Assembly: GCF_007991275.1 (NCBI RefSeq)
Contig: NZ_BJYA01000011.1
Span: 1-64,000 of the forward strand
Length of the DNA stretch: 64,000 bases
Direction of reading: 5' to 3'
Source of the DNA: Alkalibacillus haloalkaliphilus
GTDB lineage: Bacteria; Bacillota; Bacilli; Bacillales; Alkalibacillaceae
Shown here: piece after piece, positions 9,201-20,147 of the stretch
Position numbering within the stretch: the first letter of the stretch is position 1
How the letters are laid out: each line of letters opens with the position of its first letter
The notes under the pieces: model-generated
The model's input: only the letters and a program-made list of their open reading frames with translations
Databases searched by the model: none
Told to the model about the DNA's origin: nothing
Program-made: the position numbers and the translations under genes

Positions 9201-11852
9201 TTATTTAACTTTCTCTAATTCCACAATTCTCTCTTCAACTAACTTCTGTTTTTCAACGTAGTCTTTTTCTTTGTCTCGTTCTTCTTGTACTACGGCCTCT
9301 GGTGCTTTACTAACAAAGTTCTCATTAGCTAGTTTCTTTTGAACACGCTCAACTTCACTATTCCATTTTTGTAATTCTTGCTTTAGTCTATTTATTTCGT
9401 CATCAATGTCAATTAATCCTTCTAATGGGAAGAAAATTTCTGCACCAGTCACAACGGCACTTTTAGATTGTTCAGGTACATCAATATTCGTATTGATCAT
9501 TAATTGTTCAGGGTTACAGAAACGATTTAAATACACTTCGTTTTTATTTAGTTCTGAAACAATTTCATCATCATTTGCTTTAATCATAATTTTAATTTCT
9601 TTAGACATTGGTGTATCAACTTCAGCTCGAACGTTTCTTACAGAACGGATAATGGACACAAGACGCTCCATTTCCTTACGTGATTGTTGATTGTTATATA
9701 CCTCATCGACCTCAGGCCAGCTTTGTACAGTAATGGATTCCCCTTCATGAGGAATGTGCTGCCAGATTTCCTCGGTAATAAACGGCATAAACGGATGTAG
9801 CATTCTGAGAATATTGTCTAATGTTACAACTAACACTGATTTTGTCGTTTTCTTTGCCGCTTCATCATCACCGTAAAGAGGTAACTTAGCCATTTCAATA
9901 TACCAATCACAGAACTCATCCCAAATAAAGTTATACAAGTATCGACCTGCTTCACCAAAATCATAACGATCAATATTTCTCGTTACGTTTTCGATTGTTT
10001 CATTTAACCTAGTTAAAATCCACTCATCAGCAACTGATTTTTCACCAGATAGATCGATATCTTCATATTTAAAATCTTCTAAGTTCATAATAACGAAACG
10101 CGATGCATTCCAAATCTTATTATTGAAGTTCCATGTCGCTTCAACTTTTTCCCAATGGAAACGTAAATCTTGACCTGGTGATGAGCCAGTTGATAAGAAA
10201 TAACGTAATGAGTCAGCACCATACTGATCAATTACATCCATTGGGTCAACGCCATTCCCTAATGACTTACTCATTTTACGACCGTCTGCATCTCTAACAA
10301 GACCGTGGATTAATACATCCTTAAACGGACGGCGATCCATGAAATGCTTCGTTTGGAAGATCATTCGAGATACCCAGAAGAAAATAATATCATAACCTGT
10401 TACCAATACATCTGTCGGGAAATAACGGTTTAAGTCATAGCTATCTTTATCAGGCCAACCCATTGTAGAAAATGGCCACAATGCTGATGAGAACCAAGTA
10501 TCTAATACATCATCATCTTGCTCCCAATTTTCTACATCTTCTGGAGCTTCACGCCCTACATATACTTCGCCTGTTTCCTTATGGTACCAGGCTGGAATTC
10601 TGTGTCCCCACCATAACTGACGAGAAATACACCAGTCGCGAATATTTTCCATCCAGTGTAAGTAAGTCTTCTCAAATCGATCGGGGACAAAGTTTACTTG
10701 ATCATCAGTAGACTGCATTTCAACAGCTTGATCTGCTAATGGTTCCATCTTAACGAACCATTGAGTAGAAAGATAAGGTTCTACAACAGCATCACTACGT
10801 TCTGAGTGTCCAACTTGGTGAGTGTGCTCTTCAATATTAAATAACACACCTTCTTCTTGAAGGTCGCTAACAATTTGCTTACGACATTCAAAGCGATCCA
10901 TATCTTTATACTTACCTGCGTTATCATTCATAGTGCCGTCTTCATTCATTACTAGTACACGTTCTAAGTTATGACGTTCGCCAATTTCAAAGTCATTTGG
11001 GTCGTGTGCCGGTGTGATCTTTACAGCACCAGAACCAAATTCCATGTCAACGTAATCATCTCCAACAATTTCAATTTCACGTCCTACAATTGGTAACACA
11101 ACTGTCTTGCCGATTAAATCTTTGTAGCGTTCATCTTCTGGATGTACTGCAACTGCAGTATCACCTAGCATCGTTTCAGGACGAGTCGTTGCAACTTCGA
11201 TATGTCCTGAACCATCTTTCAATGGATACCTCATGTGATAAAAAGCACCTTGAACTTCTTTATAGATTACTTCAATATCCGATAAAGCTGTTTGCGTACT
11301 TGGGTCCCAATTAATAATATACTCTCCACGATAAATGAGTCCTTGTTCATAAAGTGACACGAACACTTCACGAACTGCTTGAGACAATCCATCATCTAAA
11401 GTGAAACGTTCTCTTGAGTAATCAACTCCTAAACCGAGTTTTTCCCACTGAGCACGAATGAAAGAAGCATACTCCTCTTTCCAATCCCAAGACTTTTCTA
11501 AAAACTTCTCACGTCCTAAGTCATGACGACTTTGACCTTCTTCTTTCAATTTCCCTTCTACTTTTGCTTGTGTAGCTATTCCTGCGTGATCCATTCCTGG
11601 TAACCAAAGGACATCATAGCCTTGCATACGCTTATAACGAGAAATAATATCTTGCAATGTCGTATCCCAAGCATGACCTAAGTGCAAGCGCCCGGTAACG
11701 TTCGGTGGTGGGATTACAATTGTAAACGGTTCTTTCGTCTCATCGTTTTTTGCTTCAAAATATTTTCCTTCCACCCAAAACTGATACCGGTCTTTTTCTA
11801 CTTCAGTTGGGTTGTATTTCGGTGCCATGGAAGTTTCGTTGTGTTCACCCAT
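9201..11852 (-). CDS. valS: Valyl-tRNA synthetase
   Basis: Class I aminoacyl-tRNA synthetase charging tRNA-Val, with an editing domain that clears mischarged threonine. The HIGH-type signature is HLGHA at about residues 57-61 within [20 protein letters not shown] is at about 523-527. The C-terminal coiled-coil arm typical of ValS is present ([20 protein letters not shown]). AAGGAGG eight bases before the ATG at 11852 fixes the start, giving 883 residues against about 880 in B. subtilis; the open frame runs to 11876. Expression is controlled by the Val T-box leader directly upstream. Confidence 0.98.
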   Translation of the reverse strand: MGEHNETSMAPKYNPTEVEKDRYQFWVEGKYFEAKNDETKEPFTIVIPPPNVTGRLHLGHAWDTTLQDIISRYKRMQGYDVLWLPGMDHAGIATQAKVEGKLKEEGQSRHDLGREKFLEKSWDWKEEYASFIRAQWEKLGLGVDYSRERFTLDDGLSQAVREVFVSLYEQGLIYRGEYIINWDPSTQTALSDIEVIYKEVQGAFYHMRYPLKDGSGHIEVATTRPETMLGDTAVAVHPEDERYKDLIGKTVVLPIVGREIEIVGDDYVDMEFGSGAVKITPAHDPNDFEIGERHNLERVLVMNEDGTMNDNAGKYKDMDRFECRKQIVSDLQEEGVLFNIEEHTHQVGHSERSDAVVEPYLSTQWFVKMEPLADQAVEMQSTDDQVNFVPDRFEKTYLHWMENIRDWCISRQLWWGHRIPAWYHKETGEVYVGREAPEDVENWEQDDDVLDTWFSSALWPFSTMGWPDKDSYDLNRYFPTDVLVTGYDIIFFWVSRMIFQTKHFMDRRPFKDVLIHGLVRDADGRKMSKSLGNGVDPMDVIDQYGADSLRYFLSTGSSPGQDLRFHWEKVEATWNFNNKIWNASRFVIMNLEDFKYEDIDLSGEKSVADEWILTRLNETIENVTRNIDRYDFGEAGRYLYNFIWDEFCDWYIEMAKLPLYGDDEAAKKTTKSVLVVTLDNILRMLHPFMPFITEEIWQHIPHEGESITVQSWPEVDEVYNNQQSRKEMERLVSIIRSVRNVRAEVDTPMSKEIKIMIKANDDEIVSELNKNEVYLNRFCNPEQLMINTNIDVPEQSKSAVVTGAEIFFPLEGLIDIDDEINRLKQELQKWNSEVERVQKKLANENFVSKAPEAVVQEERDKEKDYVEKQKLVEERIVELEKVK

Positions 11853-11894
11853 AAAAAGTTCCTCCTTAATAATCATTTAATCACCATTGAAAAC

Positions 11895-12162
11895 AAAAAA
11901 AGCTCTTCGCCCAATAAAGGACGAAAAGCTTTGGCTTCAATCGCGGTACCACCTTTGTTTATGAGTATTAACTTACTCTACTCATACACTCATACTGGAT
12001 AACGGTCTTCCCGGCTCCTCCTACTTTAGTTCAAAGGAGCTGCTTATTTCAGAGCGACCTTCCAAGTTTTCAACCCGAGGAAACTTCCAGCCTAGGCTTC
12101 CTTCTCTGTACGGGATCAAACCTGTACTCCTCTCTTACTAGCATTTACGTAACATTTAGTTT
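11895..12162 (-). promoter_or_regulatory. T-box riboswitch (valine) in the valS leader
   Basis: The minus-strand leader carries the T-box sequence AAGGTGGTACCGCGA (plus 11942-11956). It is followed by a terminator hairpin (AGCTTTTCGTCC against GGGCGAAGAGCT, plus 11896-11931) with a T run. A long Stem I region precedes it. A GUC valine triplet stands in GGAAGGTCGCTCTG (about 12050-12064), the expected specifier-loop context. Uncharged tRNA-Val binding would favour the antiterminator and switch valS on. The exact Stem I pairing was judged by eye only. Confidence 0.93.
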
Positions 12163-12168
12163 GCTATT

Positions 12169-12198
12169 ATTGTATACAAAACCATTAGAAAAAGTCAA
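12169..12198 (-). promoter_or_regulatory. Sigma-A promoter of valS
   Basis: TTGACT (plus 12193-12198), an 18-base spacer and TACAAT (plus 12169-12174) lie just upstream of the T-box leader and predict a start near 12162. Confidence 0.75.
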
Positions 12199-12258
12199 TA
12201 AATATAAAGCACAACTTTTTATTACGTACATAATGTAGCTAGAGAGGAGGAAATTTTT

Positions 12259-12447
12259 ATGGGTAAATATTATCGTTACCGTTTACCACCTTGGGCAAGG
12301 CAATGCATTTTTACATTTGAAAGATGTATCTTACCGATTATGATATACCAGCTCATTAGGACATTACTTTTTCCTTCTACACTTGATGTGTTTTTATCAG
12401 GTGCGTTAGTTGGTATTTTTATTGCCTTTTATTTGGAATGGATATAA
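12259..12447 (+). CDS. Small membrane protein, 62 residues, unknown function
   Basis: I do not recognise a family. The plus-strand ORF has a strong ribosome binding site (GAGAGGAGG about eight bases before the ATG). A basic, aromatic N-terminus (GKYYRYRLPPWARQ) is followed by two hydrophobic stretches at about residues 22-38 and 43-60, suggesting a two-helix inner-membrane protein. It is divergent from the valS leader and convergent with spoVID. Its TAA is directly followed by the spoVID stop on the other strand with no base between, and no terminator separates them. The good ribosome binding site and coherent hydrophobicity argue for a real gene. Confidence 0.7.
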   Translation: MGKYYRYRLPPWARQCIFTFERCILPIMIYQLIRTLLFPSTLDVFLSGALVGIFIAFYLEWI

Positions 12448-13584
12448 TTAGTGTTCACTCGATTGTTTAACATTGCCTGGAACATATATTACATCTCCAG
12501 CACTTAATGTATCACCAGCTTCTAATCCATTTAAACGTTCTAATTTACTTACTGAGACTTGATAATAATTAGCTATAGACTCTAACGTATCATCTTCTTG
12601 GACAAAACGCATACGCATTTGAACTGTGCCTTTCTCTTCATCTTCCCTGAAAAATTTAGACAAATAGCTAAGACCTTTTTTCGCTTTCGATTCTTTTTGT
12701 TCAACTTTTTCTTCAGCGTCATCTGCTTCTGCTATTGTATCTGTATCTGTGTCTGTGTCTGTGTCTCCATCATGATGATCATAATAATCATGATTGTCAT
12801 CAGCATCAGCGTCGCCATCTGCTTCTTCTGGCATCGGTGAAACGTTTACTTCCTCTACACTAGATGTTGTGTCTTCATCGACTTTGTTATCCTTTTTATT
12901 AAAAAAATCATGAAGAGATTGACTCTCTTTCTTTTTCCAAAGATCTCTTCCTTTCTCTTCACCTTCATCTGCAGAAGCTTCTGGTTCATCGTTTGTCTCA
13001 TCGTCATCATAATACTCTTCATGGTCATGGTTTTTATACTCATAATCAGGTTCGTGACCATGGTCACCATCATGTTCTTGCATAGTCGGAAATTCTTTCA
13101 ATTCAAAATCAGAATCAGCCTCTTCTTCATCATAGCGCTCTTCTGCTACTTCAACCATTTCTGTACCGTCTAAACGAACATTAGAATAGACTTTTAATGT
13201 TTTAGATTCTGGTAATTCGTAATCGAAATAATCGATGACAACTTGAATGTGGTCATCTGTACGTATTCTATTGTGTGGAATCGTTATATCAATAGGGATA
13301 GGATATTGAAACTCCATAAACCCATTATCTAACGTGCGGACTTGTTGTACTGTATTAAAATCCTCATCATCTACAATGTACTGTGATTCTTGATCATAAT
13401 TCGTTGTTTGATAGTCACCACGAACGACTAGGACGCCTCTAATTTGTACATAATTACTTTCATGAATGACCTTTACATCAGGATCGATCGCAATGCTGTA
13501 AAGGTCGTCGATTTCCTCCCCTCGTTTGAAATTGATATTTTCCCGAACTTCAAATTGGTATGGAACTTGTTCATAATTACTCAA
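12448..13584 (-). CDS. spoVID: SpoVID-like spore coat morphogenetic protein (TTG start)
   Basis: SpoVID helps the coat encase the forespore in the mother cell. The protein (378 residues from the TTG at 13584, preceded by AGAGGGGG at seven bases) has the SpoVID N-terminal region (YQFEVRENINFKRGEEIDDLYSIAIDPD, here split as FEVRENINFKRG and DLYSIAIDPDVKV). A long, extremely acidic low-complexity middle follows (about residues 140-300, rich in Asp, Glu and His, with five Asp-Thr repeats). It ends in a C-terminal LysM domain (DDTLESIANYYQVSVSKLERLNG, key residues D-T-L and N-G-L). LysM probably binds precursor peptidoglycan or lipid II at the forespore surface. The partner gene ysxE, next to spoVID in B. 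subtilis, is missing. Confidence 0.88.
   Translation of the reverse strand: MSNYEQVPYQFEVRENINFKRGEEIDDLYSIAIDPDVKVIHESNYVQIRGVLVVRGDYQTTNYDQESQYIVDDEDFNTVQQVRTLDNGFMEFQYPIPIDITIPHNRIRTDDHIQVVIDYFDYELPESKTLKVYSNVRLDGTEMVEVAEERYDEEEADSDFELKEFPTMQEHDGDHGHEPDYEYKNHDHEEYYDDDETNDEPEASADEGEEKGRDLWKKKESQSLHDFFNKKDNKVDEDTTSSVEEVNVSPMPEEADGDADADDNHDYYDHHDGDTDTDTDTDTIAEADDAEEKVEQKESKAKKGLSYLSKFFREDEEKGTVQMRMRFVQEDDTLESIANYYQVSVSKLERLNGLEAGDTLSAGDVIYVPGNVKQSSEH
12736..12765. repeat. Hexanucleotide tandem repeat inside spoVID
   Basis: Five copies of a 6-base unit (two TGTATC then three TGTGTC on the plus strand) encode (Asp-Thr)5 in SpoVID. Copy changes would alter linker length by two residues without a frameshift. 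Confidence 0.85.
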
Positions 13585-13701
13585 TCTAAATCCCCCTCTT
13601 ATGGTCACTTTAATCCATTAGTAATTACTATATGTCTATTACGGGAGATACAGAACTATGTCCACTTTTATAAACATCTACTAAGTTCTGAGAAAATAAA
13701 T

Positions 13702-13735
13702 AACCAGCCGAGATTCGTTTGAGTCCCGACTGGTT
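13702..13735 (-). terminator. Terminator after the hem operon
   Basis: AACCAGTCGGGA pairs with TCTCGGCTGGTT around a 10-base loop, and ATTTATTTTC follows on the minus strand. It lies about 20 bases past the hemL stop. Confidence 0.85.
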
Positions 13736-13752
13736 AGATAATTAAAATCCGA

Positions 13753-15033
13753 TTATTTATACTGTTTAAATGCTTTATTCACTGCTTCAATTGTTTTTTC
13801 AATATCTTCATCTGTATGAACAGTTGATAAGAACATACCTTCAAACTGAGAAGGTGGTAAGAAAATACCTTCTTCAGCCATCACTTTATAATACTTAGCA
13901 AACCACTCTAGATCTGAAGTTTTTGCTGTTTCGAAATTGATAACATCTTCGTTTGTGAAGAAGAAACCTAACATAGATCCCGCACGGTTAACTTGTAATG
14001 GAACACCGTTTTCTTCTGCTGCCTTCTCAATACCTTCTACTAAACGGTCTGCTTTACGATTTATTTCATCATAAGAAGCTTCTGTTAACAGACTTAAAGT
14101 CGCATATCCAGCAGCCATCGCTAATGGGTTCCCTGATAATGTACCAGCTTGATAAATATCACCTGCTGGAGCAATCATCTCCATAATTTCGCGTTTACCA
14201 CCGTAAGCACCTACTGGTAATCCGCCACCAATTACTTTGCCTAGACATGTTAAGTCAGGGGTTACATCAAAGTGACCTTGTGCGCAATTATAGCCTACTC
14301 TAAACCCAGTCATGACTTCATCAAATATGAGTAAGGAACCATTGTCGTTCGTAACATCACGTAAGAAACTTAAAAAGTCATTAACTGGTGGTACTACGCC
14401 CATGTTACCTGAAACAGGCTCAACAATAACAGCTGCAATATCATCACCATATTGTTCAAATGCATACTTTACACTTTCTTGATCGTTATATGGCACCGTA
14501 ATTGTATTTTTTGCAATGGACTCAGGTACACCAGGGCTATCTGGTAAACCAAGCGTTGCTACACCAGATCCTGCTTTAATTAATAATGAGTCACCATGGC
14601 CATGGTAATTACCTTCAAATTTTAAAATCTTACTACGTTTCGTATAACCTCTGGCTAACCTTAAAGCACTCATCGTTGCTTCAGTACCGGAGTTAACCAT
14701 ACGGATCATTTCAATAGAAGGTACACGGTCGATCAGCAGTTTAGCTAACTTGTTTTCATACTCAACATTAGCTCCAAAGCTTGTCCCTTTCTTCATTACT
14801 TCCTGTAACGTTTCAAGTACTTGGTCATGTGCATGCCCTACAATTAATGGGCCCCAACTTAATACATAGTCGATATACTCATTTCCATCTACGTCTTTAA
14901 TTTTTGAACCTTTACCTTCTTCCATATAAATAGGATCAACATCTACAGAGTTGAAAGCTCTTACTGGTGAGTTAACCCCACCTGGAAATAGGTCGACAGC
15001 TTCTGAAAATAGTTGTTGTGAACGATTAGTCAT
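13753..15033 (-). CDS. hemL: Glutamate-1-semialdehyde 2,1-aminomutase
   Basis: PLP enzyme converting glutamate-1-semialdehyde to 5-aminolevulinate, the second step of the C5 route to haem. The class-III aminotransferase fold shows [12 protein letters not shown] near the N-terminus, [18 protein letters not shown], the aspartate region [11 protein letters not shown] and the Schiff-base lysine in [17 protein letters not shown] (about residue 264). AAGGAGG eight bases upstream supports the ATG at 15033 (426 residues); the open frame runs back into hemB. It is the last gene of the hemAXCDBL operon, 13 bases after hemB. Confidence 0.97.
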   Translation of the reverse strand: MTNRSQQLFSEAVDLFPGGVNSPVRAFNSVDVDPIYMEEGKGSKIKDVDGNEYIDYVLSWGPLIVGHAHDQVLETLQEVMKKGTSFGANVEYENKLAKLLIDRVPSIEMIRMVNSGTEATMSALRLARGYTKRSKILKFEGNYHGHGDSLLIKAGSGVATLGLPDSPGVPESIAKNTITVPYNDQESVKYAFEQYGDDIAAVIVEPVSGNMGVVPPVNDFLSFLRDVTNDNGSLLIFDEVMTGFRVGYNCAQGHFDVTPDLTCLGKVIGGGLPVGAYGGKREIMEMIAPAGDIYQAGTLSGNPLAMAAGYATLSLLTEASYDEINRKADRLVEGIEKAAEENGVPLQVNRAGSMLGFFFTNEDVINFETAKTSDLEWFAKYYKVMAEEGIFLPPSQFEGMFLSTVHTDEDIEKTIEAVNKAFKQYK

Positions 15034-15046
15034 TGGAACGTCCTCC

Positions 15047-16024
15047 TTATTCTTTAATCCATTTCGCGATATCTTTTGCAAAGTAAGTTATAATTAAGTC
15101 TGCTCCAGCTCGTTTCATTGAAGTGACTTTTTCTAACACAATTTCTCTTTCATCTACCCAACCATTTTGTGCAGCTGCTTTAATTAAAGAATACTCACCA
15201 CTTACATTATAAGCGACGATCGGTTGGTTATAACGGTCTTTCAATTCACGCATAATATCTAAATAACTTAAAGCTGGCTTTACGATTAAAAAGTCTGCAC
15301 CTTGTTCAACATCCGACTCAGCTTCACGATGTGCTTCTAATCGGTTAGCTGGATCCATTTGGTATGTTTTACGATCACCAAATTGTGGTGTACTATGAGC
15401 AGCATCTCGAAACGGACCGTAAAATGCTGATGCATATTTAACAGCATAGGACATAATTGGGATGTTCTCAAATCCTGCTTGATCTAGTCCTTTACGAATT
15501 TCAATAACAAATCCATCCATCATATTAGATGGAGCGATCACATCTGCTCCTGCTTTCGCTTGTGACACAGCTGTTTCAACTAATAATGGTAATGTTTCAT
15601 CGTTATCTACAAACTGATCTTTAATTACGCCACAATGTCCATGAGATGTATACTGACATAAGCACGTATCAGCTACGACAACTAAGTCTGGATACTGTTC
15701 TTTTACAATTCGTGTTGCCTTCTGTACGACACCTTCATCATTGTACGCCTCAGAACCGACGTCATCTTTCTCCTCTGGAACTCCAAATAAAATAATTGAA
15801 CGAATCCCTAGATTAACAACTTCTTTAACTTCATCTAATAAAAAGTCCAATGATACTTGGTATACACCAGGCATTGAAGCCACTTCATTCTTTTGTCCTG
15901 GCTGTTCAAGAACGAAGATTGGGTAAATTAAATCTTCTGTATGTAATTTCGTTTCACGTACTAAATCTCTAAGTTGGTTGGATGTTCTTAATCGGCGATG
16001 CCGTGCAAATGGTAAATTTGACAT
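15047..16024 (-). CDS. hemB: Delta-aminolevulinic acid dehydratase (porphobilinogen synthase)
   Basis: Condenses two 5-aminolevulinates to porphobilinogen. Both active-site lysines are visible: [15 protein letters not shown] (about residue 196) and [12 protein letters not shown] (about 248). The cysteine-containing metal site is [16 protein letters not shown] (about 117-132), which indicates a zinc-type rather than an aspartate-rich magnesium-only site. The 325-residue length matches the family. It starts one base after hemD. Confidence 0.97.
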   Translation of the reverse strand: MSNLPFARHRRLRTSNQLRDLVRETKLHTEDLIYPIFVLEQPGQKNEVASMPGVYQVSLDFLLDEVKEVVNLGIRSIILFGVPEEKDDVGSEAYNDEGVVQKATRIVKEQYPDLVVVADTCLCQYTSHGHCGVIKDQFVDNDETLPLLVETAVSQAKAGADVIAPSNMMDGFVIEIRKGLDQAGFENIPIMSYAVKYASAFYGPFRDAAHSTPQFGDRKTYQMDPANRLEAHREAESDVEQGADFLIVKPALSYLDIMRELKDRYNQPIVAYNVSGEYSLIKAAAQNGWVDEREIVLEKVTSMKRAGADLIITYFAKDIAKWIKE

Positions 16025-16025
16025 G

Positions 16026-16787
16026 CTATTCCTCCTTAAAGTACTTTTCTACTTCTATAGCTAAAGCATCGAGTGTATAAGTTTCTGGGACAATTATTTG
16101 ATTAAAACCGACTTTATGAGCATAATTAGCTGTCGTCTCTCCGATACAAAAGCAAGGTAAATGGACAGTTTTCTGAGCTAATGTTCCACCTAATGCAAAA
16201 TACGCTTCAATCGATGAAGGTGATGTAAAAACTACAGCTGATAATCGTCTTGCAGTTAGGACTTCCATAATAGATTCTTCTTCATCTTGATTAGTTACCG
16301 AATCATAAACAGTAAGTGTTGAATAGCTTATATGATGCTTTGAAAATAAATCATCTAATACACTTCTGGACCGTGTTCCTTTAACTAAAAGCACATTATT
16401 TAATTGTTCTTCCTCTAACATTTGAATTCCCATGCGATCAGCGTCGTACACGTCTGGGACAAAATCAGCTACAAAACCAAACCCTTTTAACGTTTCAGCT
16501 GTTTTACTTCCAACAGTTGCAAGTTTTTTATGATGCAATACTTCTTTTGATATATTGTGCTGTTCTAGTAAGTTAAAGAAATATTTTATACCATTATGAC
16601 TTGTGAAAATAATCCAATCAAATGAATGAAGTGAGTTAAGGGTACGCTCAGCATCTTGATCATCATACTGAGCGAACTTAATAAGTGGTACTCCTCTAAC
16701 CGTTACTTGATCAAGGTCCAAATTAGTAAAGGGATTTAGTTGATCTAAGCTTCTTGAAAGCAGTATTTCCTTACTTTCATTCCCCAT
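16026..16787 (-). CDS. hemD: Uroporphyrinogen-III synthase
   Basis: Closes and inverts ring D of hydroxymethylbilane to form uroporphyrinogen III. This family has few invariant residues. The call rests on the two-lobed HEM4 pattern ([13 protein letters not shown] in the first lobe, [15 protein letters not shown] in the second), on [15 protein letters not shown], on 253-residue length and on position between hemC and hemB. Its ATG overlaps the hemC stop by one base. Confidence 0.94.
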   Translation of the reverse strand: MGNESKEILLSRSLDQLNPFTNLDLDQVTVRGVPLIKFAQYDDQDAERTLNSLHSFDWIIFTSHNGIKYFFNLLEQHNISKEVLHHKKLATVGSKTAETLKGFGFVADFVPDVYDADRMGIQMLEEEQLNNVLLVKGTRSRSVLDDLFSKHHISYSTLTVYDSVTNQDEEESIMEVLTARRLSAVVFTSPSSIEAYFALGGTLAQKTVHLPCFCIGETTANYAHKVGFNQIIVPETYTLDALAIEVEKYFKEE

Positions 16788-17719
16788 TATTGCCCTTCTA
16801 ACTCCTCTTTCGCTTCTTCTACTAACTTTTTTGCACCTCTATTAATGAGTAATTCCGCAGCTTTTTCACCAGCTTCGATTGGATCTTTTGAACGTACTGT
16901 TTCTTTTAGTACGGTCTTTCCATCAGATGAAGACACTAAGGCTTGTAATACAACTTCATCTTCCTCTAGTACAGCGTAGCCAGCGATCGGTACTGAACAG
17001 CTACCTTCTAATAAACTTAAAAACTTACGCTCAGCTTGAACCGTTCTTGCCGTATACTCATTATTGATTTTATTAATAAGCTGTAATAAATCTTCATCAT
17101 CTTCACGGCACTCTAACGCTAGCGCACCTTGTCCTACTGCTGGTAAACAGATCTCTGGGTCTAAAAACTCTGTAACTAGTTCTGTTGACCAACCCATACG
17201 TTTAAGTCCAGCTGCTGCTAAAATAATGGCATCAAAGTTCTCTTCTTTTAACTTACGTAGTCTAGTTTCAATATTTCCACGAATCCATTGAACTTGTAGG
17301 TCTGGACGATATGCTTGTAATTGTGCACCACGACGTAAACTACTCGTACCTATTAATGCGCCTTCTTTTAAGTCGTCTAACTTAACATGATCTTCAGAAA
17401 TAAAAGCATCACGGTGGTCTTCACGTTCTGGCACACAACCAATCGTTAAGCCTTCAGGAACTTGTGATGGCATGTCTTTCATACTGTGTACAGCCATATC
17501 GATCTCATGGTTATACATCGCTTGTTCAATTTCTTTAACGAACAGGCCTTTTCCTCCAACTTTTGATAAAGTAACATCCAAGATTTGATCACCTTTAGTC
17601 ACAATCTTCTTCACATCAAAACTGTACTCATCAGATACTTTGTTTAATTGATCAATAACCCACTGAGTTTGAGTTAAAGCTAAGTTACTTCTTCTTGAAC
17701 CGATAATAATGTTACGCAT
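16787..17719 (-). CDS. hemC: Porphobilinogen deaminase (hydroxymethylbilane synthase)
   Basis: Polymerises four porphobilinogens into hydroxymethylbilane on a covalently bound dipyrromethane cofactor. The cofactor cysteine is in [14 protein letters not shown] at about residue 241. The N-terminal [34 protein letters not shown] and [16 protein letters not shown] segments are characteristic. 310 residues is standard. It lies 10 bases after hemX. Confidence 0.97.
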   Translation of the reverse strand: MRNIIIGSRRSNLALTQTQWVIDQLNKVSDEYSFDVKKIVTKGDQILDVTLSKVGGKGLFVKEIEQAMYNHEIDMAVHSMKDMPSQVPEGLTIGCVPEREDHRDAFISEDHVKLDDLKEGALIGTSSLRRGAQLQAYRPDLQVQWIRGNIETRLRKLKEENFDAIILAAAGLKRMGWSTELVTEFLDPEICLPAVGQGALALECREDDEDLLQLINKINNEYTARTVQAERKFLSLLEGSCSVPIAGYAVLEEDEVVLQALVSSSDGKTVLKETVRSKDPIEAGEKAAELLINRGAKKLVEEAKEELEGQ

Positions 17720-17729
17720 ATTTTGCCTC

Positions 17730-18560
17730 CTAGTTTAATCCATGAAAATTTGATAGCATTGATAAAATTAAATAATTACTAAATAGCACTAAAAAAGCTA
17801 TAATATTTAGTCTTGCAACAGATTTGCCTACTAACTTTTTCGTTACTCTTATATATATAATGATAGAATAAATCCCAATCACGACAAATGATCCTACCGT
17901 TTTTGCGTCTAACCAATAAAATAAATCGTCAGTTGTATAAGCCCACAACAATCCAAACACTAGAGAAATTAAAAGAATCGGTGTGGCAAAGACGACGAGT
18001 AAAAATGATATCTTCTCTAGTTGCTCTAAATTGCCAATCCTCTTGACTAGTTGACGCCACCTTTTCTTCTTCAGCAAGTAAAACTGTATTAAATACAGGG
18101 TTGCAAATGCAAAAGAAAGTGTATAAAGCGTATAGGCAACAAATGCAAGCACAATATGAGCCACTAATATTTCACCCACGAAATTCCCTGTTAACTGTGA
18201 TTGATCACTCGTTGCATAGCTCATTAAAAACATCATCATCACTAAAAAGCCAATGATATTAACAATGAAAACGACTAAATCCATTTTGTAGAAATAGTTA
18301 ACAACAATTGATACTAATAATATTAACCATGCATAAAAATATAAACCTTCTAAAATGCTAAAAACAGGAATAAATCCATGTATGTAAATATTCGTAAAGA
18401 GAAGAACTGTCTGTAAAATCCAAACCAATAAAAGTAACCAGAAGGCTATCTTGTTCGCCTTCCGGTTACGTTCAACAAAGTCATAGAAATAAAAGGTTAC
18501 ACTTAAGCCATATAGTATTACTATTAATTCGTAAAGTTTAAACTGTTCGAATATCCCCAT
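17730..18560 (-). CDS. hemX: HemX, CcsA-like integral membrane protein of the hem operon
   Basis: In B. subtilis HemX lowers the amount of HemA (glutamyl-tRNA reductase). The fold belongs to the CcsA/cytochrome c assembly membrane family, but no direct haem-export function is established. The protein has about eight membrane helices, with the conserved region [19 protein letters not shown] and a later GLLWAYTT segment. The ATG at 18560 has GAGGGG at seven bases and gives 276 residues, the B. subtilis length. An in-frame upstream ATG reaches 18581, immediately after the hemA stop. Confidence 0.9.
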   Translation of the reverse strand: MGIFEQFKLYELIVILYGLSVTFYFYDFVERNRKANKIAFWLLLLVWILQTVLLFTNIYIHGFIPVFSILEGLYFYAWLILLVSIVVNYFYKMDLVVFIVNIIGFLVMMMFLMSYATSDQSQLTGNFVGEILVAHIVLAFVAYTLYTLSFAFATLYLIQFYLLKKKRWRQLVKRIGNLEQLEKISFLLVVFATPILLISLVFGLLWAYTTDDLFYWLDAKTVGSFVVIGIYSIIIYIRVTKKLVGKSVARLNIIAFLVLFSNYLILSMLSNFHGLN

Positions 18561-18581
18561 GAGAGAACCCCTCTCATTCAC

Positions 18582-19946
18582 CTACTGCATTGCTCTAACT
18601 AAGCTTGCAATTGGTAGTGACTGATTAACTGATTCGTGACTTGGGTGCTTTTTACTCTGTTCTTCTAACTCTTGTTGTACTTCTGCTTCAATTCCAAACA
18701 TTCGTACAAAAAGTTTCATCATATCATCTGCATGTTCCTCGCCAGCCATTTCTTTCGCTTGTAGAATCGGCTCTTTAAGCATTTGATTGACAATACTTTT
18801 CGTATGTTTATTAAGCACTTTTTTCTCTCTTGGTGTTAAATCTGGCATTTTGCGTTCAATTGATTCCATCGTATCTTGTTGAATTGTTAATGCTTTTTTA
18901 CGTAATGCTGAAATAACTGGTACAACACCTAATGTTTTAATCCACTCATCAAAATCAGTCATTTCAACATTAATCATTTGATCGATTTCTGCAGCAGCTT
19001 GTTTCCGTTCTTCTAAGTTTTGATCAACTATTCCTTGTAAGTCATCAATATCATATAAGAACATACTATCTAATTGTTCTATAGCTGGATCTAAATTGCG
19101 TGGCACCGCAATATCAACCATAAATAATGGTTTACCATTACGCTTTTTAACAACAGACTTTAAATCACTTTGTTGTAAAATATAGTGGTCCGTCCCAACA
19201 GAAGTGATTACGATATCCGCTTCTTCTAACACTTCATTTAGCTCGTCCATTGACTTAGCTCTCCCAGAGAATTTAGAAGCTACTTCTTCAGCTTTCTCCA
19301 CTGTTCGGTTAACAACTGTAATGTTATGAACGCCTGAGCCGTGTAAATTTTGTACAGCTAATTCACCCATTTTACCTGCGCCTAAAATGACGACATGTTG
19401 GTTTCTTAACTGGTCAAAGATTGTTTTAGCTAATTCTACTGCTGCATAACTAATTGATACAGCATTTTCACCGATTTCTGTTTCTTTATGTGCACGTTTA
19501 GCTGTTGTAATAGCTTGTTTAAACAACTGATTAAACATTAAACCTGATGCACCATCATTTTGGGCCTTGTTAAAGGAATCTTTAACTTGTCCTAAAATTT
19601 GAGTCTCACCTAATACCATCGAGTCTAACCCAGCAGCAACATTAAATAGATGTTTTATTGCTTCTTTCTCTTCTTTTAATTCAATGAAATTAGCAACATA
19701 GTCAACATCCATTGAGAACCAATCAGCTAAAAATTTCTTTACATAATAACGACCAGTATGTAACTGGTCAGATACGACATATAATTCTGTACGATTACAA
19801 GTAGAGACGATCACATTTTCTAAAATGCTCTTCTCTTCATTTAATCTTGTCATCGCTTCGCTTATTTGGTCTTCAGAGAAAGTTAACTTCTCCCTTATTT
19901 CTACTGGGGCTGTTCGATAATTAATTGTAACTACAACAAAATTCAT
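18582..19946 (-). CDS. hemA: Glutamyl-tRNA reductase
   Basis: First committed step of tetrapyrrole synthesis: NADPH-dependent reduction of Glu-tRNA(Glu) to glutamate-1-semialdehyde. The catalytic cysteine is C50 in [21 protein letters not shown] and the Rossmann motif [13 protein letters not shown] (about 183-195) follow. A C-terminal dimerisation helix bundle completes 454 residues, against 455 in B. subtilis. It is the first gene of hemAXCDBL. A PerR-like box overlaps the likely -10 region upstream, and HemX is encoded next. Confidence 0.97.
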   Translation of the reverse strand: MNFVVVTINYRTAPVEIREKLTFSEDQISEAMTRLNEEKSILENVIVSTCNRTELYVVSDQLHTGRYYVKKFLADWFSMDVDYVANFIELKEEKEAIKHLFNVAAGLDSMVLGETQILGQVKDSFNKAQNDGASGLMFNQLFKQAITTAKRAHKETEIGENAVSISYAAVELAKTIFDQLRNQHVVILGAGKMGELAVQNLHGSGVHNITVVNRTVEKAEEVASKFSGRAKSMDELNEVLEEADIVITSVGTDHYILQQSDLKSVVKKRNGKPLFMVDIAVPRNLDPAIEQLDSMFLYDIDDLQGIVDQNLEERKQAAAEIDQMINVEMTDFDEWIKTLGVVPVISALRKKALTIQQDTMESIERKMPDLTPREKKVLNKHTKSIVNQMLKEPILQAKEMAGEEHADDMMKLFVRMFGIEAEVQQELEEQSKKHPSHESVNQSLPIASLVRAMQ

Positions 19947-19979
19947 GCCAATTCACCCCTTGCATCGCTCGAACTAATC

Positions 19980-19994
19980 TAATTATTATTATAA
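19980..19994 (-). promoter_or_regulatory. PerR-like box over the hemA -10 element
   Basis: The minus strand reads TTATAATAATAATTA, matching the PerR consensus TTATAATnATTATAA at 12 of 14 defined positions. It contains a TATAAT -10 about 40 bases before the hemA ATG. The hemA operon belongs to the PerR regulon in B. subtilis; a matching -35 is not obvious here. Confidence 0.55.
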
Positions 19995-20147
19995 CAAGAA
20001 AAAATAGTACAAAACCTTTATTTGAATGAACAAATTATGAAAATTTATGATAAGATTTATTTAGAATAATTATTAATAACTATATGTAGACTATCATATC
20101 GGTATCGAACCATCAAGAATTTTGTCTATAGAGGAGACTATTTTATT

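Noticed and set aside
12736-12765. CRISPR-like repeat
   Set aside because: Six-base units without spacers inside a coding sequence; an ordinary microsatellite.
12598-13173. Cys/Phe/Ile-rich frames opposite the acidic part of spoVID
   Set aside because: They mirror the Asp/Glu/His codons of spoVID; the hydrophobic character is an artefact of reading GAT/GAA in antisense.
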